Shown one piece after another: positions 1 through 5,954 of a stretch of 7,800 nucleotides of DNA. The notes under the pieces were generated by a model. The model did not search any database, was not told the origin of the DNA, and was given only the letters and a program-made list of their open reading frames with translations. The position numbers and the translations under genes are program-made. This DNA comes from Mucilaginibacter sp. UBA4741 (lineage in GTDB: Bacteria; Bacteroidota; Bacteroidia; Sphingobacteriales; Sphingobacteriaceae), in assembly GCA_002403905.1 (NCBI GenBank), contig DHIR01000008.1:1-7800 (forward strand), read 5' to 3'. Within the stretch, counting starts at the first letter, position 1. Each line of letters opens with the position of its first letter.

Positions 1-68
1 TCTGAGCATAGCGAAGAATCTTATACTCTATACTAAACGCAGTAATAAGATTCTTCGCTATGCTCAGA
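1..68. repeat. Perfect 24-bp inverted repeat (palindromic intergenic repeat), probably cut by the window edge
   Basis: Bases 1-24 are the exact reverse complement of bases 45-68, separated by a 20-base spacer (25-44). The right arm contains the core TTCTTCGCTATGCTCAGA and runs on into ATGACA (69-74). Cores of this TTCGCTATGCTCAGAATGACA style are, from general knowledge, scattered many times between genes in Bacteroidota and some other bacteria, so this is probably one copy of a dispersed palindromic element rather than a site private to the next gene. It lies 29 bases before the plug gene start. There is no T-run after the right arm, so it is not a classical intrinsic terminator, although the hairpin could still end or protect an upstream transcript. 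The symmetry and its length are seen directly; the dispersed nature is inferred. Confidence 0.85.
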
Positions 69-97
69 ATGACAACTTTGATGATTATTATTGTAGT

Positions 98-1354
98 ATG
101 AAAAAAGGTTTCTTTATTCTATTTACAATAATCGCCTTAAAGAGCTATTCCCAGCAACCGTATGCAGATAGCGTTTACAATGCCCATATAAAAACCATCG
201 AGTTTTATAATACTAAAAAACAAGTTTCATTCCCACAAATTACTTTACAATCTGGCGAGCAAGTGCTATTGACCTTTGACGACCTGCGCGGCGGTAGTAA
301 AAACTATTATTACTCCATTGAGCATTGCGATAGTAAATGGCACCCCTCCAATATATCGCCTGCCGAATATGTGCAGGGTTTCCAGGAAGACAGGCTGACT
401 GACTACACCTACTCAACCAATACCCTGCAAAAATATACCCACTACGAGCTAAAGCTACCTAACGAAACTGTAGCGCCTAAAATATCAGGCAACTACATTG
501 TAAAGGTTTATGAAGATGGCGATAAAACTAAAATGGTACTTACCCGCAGGTTATACGTGGTAGGTAATAAAGTTGGGGTTGCTGCGGATATTGTAACCTC
601 AAATGATCCGTCATTACGGCAAACTAACCAGAAAGTTAATTTCCAGGTTAATTATTCGGGGCTGAATGTGCAAAACCCTAATAACGATATTAAGGTATTG
701 CTTATGCAAAATGCCCGCCCCGAAACCGCCACCTGGAATACCATACCTACCGGCATAAGGGGAACCCAATTGATCTATAATGATGTTAGCATAAACGATT
801 ATCCGGGCCGTAATGAATTTAGGCGCTTTGATACCCGCAGCCTTAAATTAAACTCCGAAAGGGTAGGGCACATCTATCGGGATACGGCTAATACGGTTGT
901 TTTATTGGGTGATCCGCTGCGTAACCAGACTGGGTATTCCTTTCAGTACGATAATGACGGTAGCTTTTTTATACTGAACCAGGAAGGCTATGACCCTAAA
1001 AAAGACGCGGATTACGCGCACATGTACTTTAGCCTCGCCGCCAATAAAACTGATAAAGAAGGCAGTGCTTATATAGTTGGAAAGTTTAATGATTATAAGC
1101 TGGATGCTAACAGTAAAATGGATTATGAACCTATTAAAGGACGCTTCTTTACCAGCCTGTTTTTAAAACAAGGCGTTTATGATTATGAATATGTTTGGGT
1201 TGATAGCCGTACCGGCAAGCCGGATGACATACCCATTGAAGGTACCCATTTTGAAACTGAGAACGAATACCAGTTACTGGTTTACTACCGCCCGGCTAAC
1301 GCCCGCTGGGAAGAGTTGGTAGGTTACCGGTTATTAAATACAGTGAAGAAATAA
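98..1354 (+). CDS. Type IX secretion system plug-type protein (DUF5103 family)
   Basis: A 418-residue exported protein resembling the DUF5103/T9SS plug family. In this family the characterised Flavobacterium member binds the SprA translocon in the outer membrane and closes the channel from the periplasmic side when it is empty. Residues 1-18 form a Sec signal peptide (MKKG, then a hydrophobic stretch ending SYS before QQ). Family-like blocks follow: YYYSIEHCDSKWHPS at 70-84, YTHYELKLPNE at 113-123, SGNYIVKVYEDGD at 130-142, PGRNEFRRFDTRSL at 236-249, and a C-terminal beta-rich part with VYDYEYVW and EGTHFETENEYQLLVYYR up to 398. The length fits the family. The start is the only ATG before the signal peptide; no Shine-Dalgarno is visible, as is usual in this phylum. 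A TATTATTG (86-93) resembles the -7 TAnnTTTG element with one mismatch but lies too close to the start to be convincing. The stop overlaps the ABC exporter start by one base. The family call rests on recalled motifs, not a search. Confidence 0.85.
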   Translation: MKKGFFILFTIIALKSYSQQPYADSVYNAHIKTIEFYNTKKQVSFPQITLQSGEQVLLTFDDLRGGSKNYYYSIEHCDSKWHPSNISPAEYVQGFQEDRLTDYTYSTNTLQKYTHYELKLPNETVAPKISGNYIVKVYEDGDKTKMVLTRRLYVVGNKVGVAADIVTSNDPSLRQTNQKVNFQVNYSGLNVQNPNNDIKVLLMQNARPETATWNTIPTGIRGTQLIYNDVSINDYPGRNEFRRFDTRSLKLNSERVGHIYRDTANTVVLLGDPLRNQTGYSFQYDNDGSFFILNQEGYDPKKDADYAHMYFSLAANKTDKEGSAYIVGKFNDYKLDANSKMDYEPIKGRFFTSLFLKQGVYDYEYVWVDSRTGKPDDIPIEGTHFETENEYQLLVYYRPANARWEELVGYRLLNTVKK

Positions 1355-3183
1355 TGGCCCGTCCGCAAGTAAATACAAATACAGAAACCTTAACGTTTAA
1401 GGAACGACTGCAAGCGCTGCGTAACCTGCCTGCTTTCTTTAAATTGGTTTGGCAAACTAGTCCGTTAATGACGGTGGTTAGTTTGGTGTTGCGTATTGTA
1501 AGATCGGCCATGCCGGTAACTTTGTTATACATAGGTAAGCTGATTATTGATGGCGTGATCCTGATAAGGCATACCCACGGTGATACTCACTATTTATGGC
1601 AATTGGTTGGGATCGAATTTGCTTTGGCAATATTTACAGATGCCCTTAGTCGTGCAATAACGTTAATAGAAAGTTTGTTGGGTGATAGGTTTGGTAATTA
1701 TACTTCGGTTAGGATAATGAACCATGCGGCTACGCTCGACCTTGACCAGTTTGAAGATTCTGTATTTTATGACAAGCTGGAGCGCGCCCGCCAACAAACA
1801 ACCGGCCGCACCATTTTATTAAGCCAGATAATGAGTCAGTTGCAGGACATTATTACCATGGTTTTTTTAGCAACTGGGTTGATGGCATTTAATCCCTGGC
1901 TCATCATTTTACTTTTCTTCGCAATTATCCCTGCATTTTTAGGCGAGTCTTACTTTAACGACAGGAACTATCTGCTTACCCGCGGCCAAACACCCGAACG
2001 CAGGGAGCTTGACTATATACGTTATTTAGGCGCGAGCGACCAAACGGCTAAAGAAATAAAGACTTTCGATCTGTCTGATTTTATTATTGCGCGCTTTAAG
2101 CAATTATCGGATAGCTTTTATAAAGCCAGTAAACGCCTGGCTATCCAACGGTCGTTATGGGGGACCTTTTTTGCTATGTTGGGCAGCATTGGCTATTATG
2201 CGGCTTATGTTTTTATAATCATCAGCACGGTGCAGGGCAAAGTTACGGTTGGTGAATTGGCATTTTTAGCGGGCTCTTTCAGGCAACTACGATCTTTATT
2301 GGAGGGCATTTTGACCAGATTTAGCGCCGTATCCCAAGGCGCTATTTACCTGCGCGACTTTTTTGAGTTTTTCGATATCAAGCCTAAGATAGTACAGTCG
2401 GCAAACCCGCTGCCATTTCCTAAAGTTATACAACAGGGTTTTGTTTTTGAGGATGTTGGTTTCAGGTACCTTAATTCAGAACGTTGGGCAAACCGGCATA
2501 TTAGTTTTACCTTATTCCCCGGCGAAAAACTGGCGCTGGTTGGCGAGAACGGTGCCGGGAAAACTACGCTGGTAAAACTGCTTTCGCGCCTTTATGACCC
2601 CACCGAGGGCCGGATATTATTAGACGGGATAGATCTGCGCGAATATGACCTGATTGATCTGCGGTTGAATGTGGGTGTTATTTTCCAGGATTATTTGCGC
2701 TACCAGATGACGTTTGCGCAAAATATAGCGGTAGGTAATATTAACCAGATAGCTAATCGCGAATTAATTGAACGCTCCGCAAAACAAAGCCTGGCCGATG
2801 TACTGGCAGCAAAATTACCCGGTGGTTACGACCAGCAGTTGGGGAAACGCTTTGCTGATGGTGTTGAGCTCTCAGGCGGCGAATGGCAAAAGGTGGCCCT
2901 TGCCCGCGCCTATATGCGCGATGCCCAATTGCTGATACTGGATGAGCCTACCTCTGCATTAGACGCAAGGGCAGAGTACCAGGTTTTTCAACGCTTTGCA
3001 GAGCTAACGAAAGACCGGTCGGCAATACTAATATCACACCGATTTAGTACCGTACGCATGGCCGACAGAATACTGGTATTAGAAAAAGGTGAGTTAAAAG
3101 AAATAGGAAATCACGAAGAACTTTTGGCCAAAGGCGGCATTTATGCCGAGTTGTTTGAGTTACAGGCGCAAGGGTATAAGTAA
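1354..3183 (+). CDS. ABC exporter, fused permease and ATP-binding half-transporter
   Basis: A 609-residue half-transporter of the MsbA-like exporter type; it should dimerise in the inner membrane and use ATP to move a substrate outward. Hydrophobic segments around 37-62, 81-105, 165-180, 181-197, 267-293 and 298-320 form a six-helix membrane domain. The ATPase domain starts near 364: A-loop Tyr372, Walker A GENGAGKTT at 397-405 (Lys403), Q-loop Gln445, signature LSGGE at 506-510, Walker B LLILD at 526-530 with catalytic Glu531, D-loop SALD at 534-537 and switch His562. All catalytic elements are intact. There is no N-terminal C39 peptidase domain, so it is not a peptide-cleaving bacteriocin exporter. 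The substrate (lipid, peptide or drug) cannot be told from sequence. The ATG shares its A with the plug gene's TAA stop (TAATG), implying one mRNA and translational coupling; this overlap also fixes the start. It converges on the esterase gene across a palindromic repeat. Confidence 0.95.
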   Translation: MARPQVNTNTETLTFKERLQALRNLPAFFKLVWQTSPLMTVVSLVLRIVRSAMPVTLLYIGKLIIDGVILIRHTHGDTHYLWQLVGIEFALAIFTDALSRAITLIESLLGDRFGNYTSVRIMNHAATLDLDQFEDSVFYDKLERARQQTTGRTILLSQIMSQLQDIITMVFLATGLMAFNPWLIILLFFAIIPAFLGESYFNDRNYLLTRGQTPERRELDYIRYLGASDQTAKEIKTFDLSDFIIARFKQLSDSFYKASKRLAIQRSLWGTFFAMLGSIGYYAAYVFIIISTVQGKVTVGELAFLAGSFRQLRSLLEGILTRFSAVSQGAIYLRDFFEFFDIKPKIVQSANPLPFPKVIQQGFVFEDVGFRYLNSERWANRHISFTLFPGEKLALVGENGAGKTTLVKLLSRLYDPTEGRILLDGIDLREYDLIDLRLNVGVIFQDYLRYQMTFAQNIAVGNINQIANRELIERSAKQSLADVLAAKLPGGYDQQLGKRFADGVELSGGEWQKVALARAYMRDAQLLILDEPTSALDARAEYQVFQRFAELTKDRSAILISHRFSTVRMADRILVLEKGELKEIGNHEELLAKGGIYAELFELQAQGYK

Positions 3184-3268
3184 AAAGCCCAGCCCCCTCT
3201 AAATCTCCCCCGGTAGGGGAGACTTTCAGGGCGTATTTTAGCCCTCCCTACGGGTTGGGAGGGGCTTA
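3181..3268 (-). terminator. Candidate intrinsic terminator for the esterase transcript (uses the palindromic repeat)
   Basis: Read on the minus strand, the outer stem of the repeat (3266-3259 with 3199-3191) is followed by GGGCTTTTTA (3190-3181), giving a short T-run after a strong G/C stem, as in a factor-independent terminator. The T-run is formed by bases at the end of the exporter gene. On the plus strand the stem is followed only by TTATT, so termination of the exporter transcript by the same mechanism is less clear. The large internal hairpins make the fold uncertain, hence the low confidence. Confidence 0.35.
3184..3268. repeat. G/C-rich palindromic intergenic repeat between convergent genes
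   Basis: This repeat fills the whole gap between the ABC exporter and esterase stop codons. It has nested symmetry. The outer arms AGCCCCCTC (3191-3199) and GAGGGGCT (3259-3266) pair with one bulged C. The left inner hairpin has 7-bp arms, TCTCCCC (3204-3210) and GGGGAGA (3216-3222), with a 5-base loop. The right inner hairpin has CCCTCCC (3242-3248) and GGGAGGG (3257-3263), with an 8-base loop. Together they would fold as a cloverleaf-like structure. The composition (C-runs against G-runs, joined by CGGTAGGG and CTACGGG) contrasts sharply with the A/T-rich flanks. From general knowledge, similar C-rich palindromes containing the AGCCCC...CCCCGTAGGGG style recur between genes in Sphingobacteriaceae and relatives. 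The arms are seen directly; the repeat-family assignment is inference. Confidence 0.75.
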
Positions 3269-4135
3269 TTAATACTGATGAAAAGCATCAGACACAAACT
3301 CTAATACCTTCGGTAGTGAAGCGCGCCAGTAGGTCCAGGTGTGGCCACCGTCACGTATCCTAAACTCATGTGGAATTTCTTTTTTGCGCATGGCAATATG
3401 CACCATTGCGTTGCCTTCATACAAAAAATCGTCATCCCCATCATCAATATACCAGCGTACGGCTTTCTTCTGGCTCTCGGGCATATTGTTTACTAAAGCT
3501 ATGGCGCTGTATTGATTATAATATTTAGTTACTACAGAGTCGGTTGCATTAGGGATAGCGCGGGTAACAATTTTACGCGCATCTTCAACAGTAAATGGCC
3601 CCACCGCCGCGCTTAACGGGCACGCTGATGAAAACATTTCGGGATGATGCAAAGCGTACATAAAGGTACCGCCGCCACCCATTGATAGCCCTGAAATAGC
3701 ACGCGAACGTTTTTCGACCTTAACACGGTATTTTTTTTCGATAAAAGGTATCAGCTCCTTAAAAAAGAAATCCTCGTAGTTCCAATCGCCTTTAATATCA
3801 TTAAAATAACCACGGCGACCGGTATTACCATCAGGCATTACAATGATCATTGGGGTTGCTGTGCCATCGGCAATAGCTTTATCGGTAATATGCAATACCT
3901 CGCCAAACTGTACCCAGCCGGTCTGGTCATCGCCAGATCCATGCAATAAGTATAGCACCGGGTATTTGCGGTTTGATGTTTCATAATCGGGCGGTAGGTA
4001 AATGGCATATTTGCGGTCCATTTTTAATATTTTACTGGGCAGCGATAGGTCATCAAATACCTTCCCGGTTTGTGCCATCACTAAGCAGGGGCTTACTAAT
4101 AGCGCAAATGCTGCAATAAGTAATTTTTTCATCAT
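3269..4135 (-). CDS. Secreted esterase-D/feruloyl-esterase-like alpha/beta hydrolase
   Basis: A 288-residue exported hydrolase of the putative esterase family (PF00756-like, which includes esterase D, feruloyl/acetyl-xylan esterases and enterochelin esterases). Residues 1-21 form a Sec signal peptide (MMKK, hydrophobic core, cleavage after LVMA). The oxyanion-hole strand is LYLLHGSGDD at 61-70. The nucleophile elbow is GLSMGG at 149-154 (Ser151). The acid is probably one of the Asp residues in IDDGDDDF (230-237), most likely Asp236. The base is His265 in DGGHTW. The triad is therefore complete. It is a single domain with no carbohydrate-binding module and no type IX sorting tail, so it should be periplasmic or Sec-secreted. 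Substrate is unknown: ester-linked decorations of plant polysaccharide are common for the family, but no other polysaccharide-degrading gene lies nearby. Two adjacent ATG codons (4135 and 4132) are equally possible starts. It is transcribed away from the glycosyltransferase, apparently as a single gene. Confidence 0.88.
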   Translation of the reverse strand: MMKKLLIAAFALLVSPCLVMAQTGKVFDDLSLPSKILKMDRKYAIYLPPDYETSNRKYPVLYLLHGSGDDQTGWVQFGEVLHITDKAIADGTATPMIIVMPDGNTGRRGYFNDIKGDWNYEDFFFKELIPFIEKKYRVKVEKRSRAISGLSMGGGGTFMYALHHPEMFSSACPLSAAVGPFTVEDARKIVTRAIPNATDSVVTKYYNQYSAIALVNNMPESQKKAVRWYIDDGDDDFLYEGNAMVHIAMRKKEIPHEFRIRDGGHTWTYWRASLPKVLEFVSDAFHQY

Positions 4136-4149
4136 ATGGTTTTTATTGG

Positions 4150-4179
4150 TGGGCTAACAGGTTGAGAAATGTTGGCCCA
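4150..4179. other. Imperfect hairpin in the esterase leader region
   Basis: TGGGCTAAC (4150-4158) and GTTGGCCCA (4171-4179) form 9-bp arms around a 12-base loop, with one non-complementary position that is a G.U wobble on the plus strand and an A-C mismatch on the minus strand. It lies 15-44 bases before the esterase start, so it may fall in its 5' untranslated leader, or it may be an operator-like dyad in the divergent promoter region. There is no further evidence for either role. Confidence 0.4.
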
Positions 4180-4180
4180 A

Positions 4181-4188
4181 TAAATCTA
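4181..4188 (-). promoter_or_regulatory. Weak candidate -7 element for the esterase gene
   Basis: On the minus strand this reads TAGATTTA, a 7-of-8 match to the Bacteroidota -7 consensus TAnnTTTG. It would place the transcript start about 40 bases before the esterase ATG. No good TTTG -33 element is seen at the expected 19-21 base spacing. The surrounding sequence is very A/T-rich, so a chance match is likely. Confidence 0.25.
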
Positions 4189-4273
4189 ATATTATTTTTT
4201 TAATACTGGTGAAACGATTCCGATACAAACGACAATATAAAAATTCATTATCAGGCAATAGCAAAACTCTGCT

Positions 4274-4281
4274 TACCTTTA
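4274..4281 (+). promoter_or_regulatory. Candidate -7 promoter element for the glycosyltransferase gene
   Basis: TACCTTTA matches the Bacteroidota -7 consensus TAnnTTTG at 7 of 8 positions; TACCTTTG-type elements are typical directly before genes in Sphingobacteriaceae. It sits 8 bases before the ATG at 4290, so the transcript would have almost no leader. No clear -33 TTTG is seen upstream. If real, it excludes the longer GTG-initiated reading frame from 4209, whose first 22 or so codons would lie before the transcription start. Confidence 0.4.
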
Positions 4282-4289
4282 CGTGCTGT

Positions 4290-5954
4290 ATGGATAAACA
4301 AAACCCCGCGATTGCTGCTAAATGGCTGTACCTTTTTATTGGCATAGCCATCGCCGTAAATTTTAGCGGGTTGTTTGTACCCATAACCGGCCCCGATGGT
4401 ACCCTTTATGCAAGTATTGCCAAAACCATGGCACAGCGCAATGACTTTGTAGAGTTGTTTGCTTACGGAAAAGATTGGCTGGATAAACCCCATTTCCCGT
4501 TTTGGATTACCGCGTTCTCTTTTAAATTATTTGGCTTTACAACCTGGGCCTATAAGCTGCCGGGCATATTGTTTTTACTGATGGGCGCTTTATATACCTA
4601 CTTGTTTGGTAAGGCACTTTATAATAAACAAACAGGTTTATGGGCAGTGTTGATATTACTAACTGCCCAGCACATTGTACTCTCTAACAATGATGTACGT
4701 GCCGAACCTTATTTAACGGGACTGATCATAGCCGCCGTTTATCACCTGCACAAAGCAAATGGCAATTACTGGCAATTATTATGGGGATGCTTGTTTACCG
4801 CCTGCGCCATCATGACCAAAGGTATGTTTGCCATTATCCCTATCGGCGGGGCAATAGCCGGGCATTTTATAATTACCGGGCAATGGAAGCAATTGTTTAA
4901 TCTACGCTGGTTGATAGCTATTGTACTGGTACTGATATTTATCCTGCCCGAATTATATTGCCTTAACCAACAGTTTGATCTACATTCAGAGAAGCTGATC
5001 TTTGATAGGCATAATGTATCGGGCATGCGCTTCTTTTTTTGGGATAGCCAGTTTGGGCGGTTTTTTAATACCGGCCCGATAAAAGGTAACGGCGACCCAA
5101 CCTTTTTTATACACACCACCTTATGGGCTTTTTTGCCATGGTCGCTTTTATTATTTGTGGCGATATACCAATTTATAAAAAAAGGCAGCAAACAGATTAA
5201 AGCTACCGAGTGGTATTGTATCTGCGGATCGTTATTGACGTTCGTGCTGTTTTCGGCATCAAAATTTCAGCTGCCTCATTATTTAAATATTGTGTACCCA
5301 TTCTTCGCTATTATAACTGCGCAATACTTGTGTAATTTGGTGGAAATAAGTAGTATTAAGGTTATACGCGGTATACAAATGGTAGTTATTTGGTTGCTTT
5401 TGGTGGTTATTGGTGTACTGCACTATTTTTATCAACCTGAAACATTTACGATAGCTATTGCCATCTGTTTATTTATACTGCTAATTGCATTGGTTTTTTT
5501 ACCGCAGGCAATTACATCAAATACCATATCCAAAATTGTTTTACGTACGCTGCTAGCCTCGTTTTTTATCAACGTTTATTTAAATATGGTGTTTTATAGT
5601 TCATTGCTGCATTATCAATCGGGCAGCGGAGCCGCTATGTTTATCAATCAAAATAACCCTAAAAATTTGCCGGTAGTGCAGCTTAAAGATGATTATGTAT
5701 CAGCCATGAATTTTTATAGCAATGCGCCTGTAATTACAGTGAATGAAGATGTAACCGGTAACTATCCGCCCAAACCATTTATACTATATACTACTAAAGA
5801 TAAGGTGAATGATCTGGCAGCAAAAGGTTGGAAAATACAACCCATAAAAATATTCCAGCGCTATTGGATCAGTAGGTTAAAGCCATCCTTTTTAAATAAA
5901 TCTACCAGGGCTAACGAGTTAACCGAAACCGAAGTAGTAATAGTAAACCCTTAA
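4290..5954 (+). CDS. ArnT/PMT-like polytopic membrane glycosyltransferase (GT39/GT83 type)
   Basis: A 554-residue inner-membrane glycosyltransferase of the kind that uses a polyprenyl-phosphate sugar donor and acts on the periplasmic side. After TM1 (about 12-30) the first periplasmic loop carries GPDGTLYASIAKTM (34-47), in the place of the catalytic Asp/Glu loop of this superfamily (Asp36), then LDKPHFPFW (64-72), equivalent to the KPP..W motif. RAEP (137-140) and SASKFQLPHYLNIVYP (322-337) are further superfamily-like blocks. About a dozen hydrophobic segments end near 440; residues 445-554 form a soluble C-terminal tail. The acceptor (lipid A, another lipid or a protein) cannot be assigned. 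The frame is open back to a GTG at 4209, but the extra 27 residues are basic and low in hydrophobicity, while ATG 4290 is followed directly by MDKQ and TM1 and preceded by a promoter-like TACCTTTA; I therefore choose 4290. The stop overlaps the stop of the convergent kinase gene. Confidence 0.88.
   Translation: MDKQNPAIAAKWLYLFIGIAIAVNFSGLFVPITGPDGTLYASIAKTMAQRNDFVELFAYGKDWLDKPHFPFWITAFSFKLFGFTTWAYKLPGILFLLMGALYTYLFGKALYNKQTGLWAVLILLTAQHIVLSNNDVRAEPYLTGLIIAAVYHLHKANGNYWQLLWGCLFTACAIMTKGMFAIIPIGGAIAGHFIITGQWKQLFNLRWLIAIVLVLIFILPELYCLNQQFDLHSEKLIFDRHNVSGMRFFFWDSQFGRFFNTGPIKGNGDPTFFIHTTLWAFLPWSLLLFVAIYQFIKKGSKQIKATEWYCICGSLLTFVLFSASKFQLPHYLNIVYPFFAIITAQYLCNLVEISSIKVIRGIQMVVIWLLLVVIGVLHYFYQPETFTIAIAICLFILLIALVFLPQAITSNTISKIVLRTLLASFFINVYLNMVFYSSLLHYQSGSGAAMFINQNNPKNLPVVQLKDDYVSAMNFYSNAPVITVNEDVTGNYPPKPFILYTTKDKVNDLAAKGWKIQPIKIFQRYWISRLKPSFLNKSTRANELTETEVVIVNP

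Noticed and set aside
69..97. TTTG (77-80) and TATTATTG (86-93) as a promoter for the plug gene
   Set aside because: The two elements are only 5 bases apart instead of about 19-21, and the second would place the transcript start at or within the start codon; the true promoter may lie in or beyond the repeat or the gene may be read from upstream.
1296..1532. 78-codon minus-strand open frame across the plug/exporter junction
   Set aside because: It is antisense to two real genes and crosses their coupled start; no independent coding evidence.
4766..5191. 141-codon minus-strand open frame inside the glycosyltransferase
   Set aside because: It is antisense to a well-supported membrane protein, has no domain-like pattern, and its composition is the expected shadow of hydrophobic codons.
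5300..5311. ATTCTTCGCTAT, a 12-base match to the right arm of the repeat at 1-68
   Set aside because: It lies inside the glycosyltransferase coding sequence (encoding FFAI), has no partner arm and does not extend further; a chance match.
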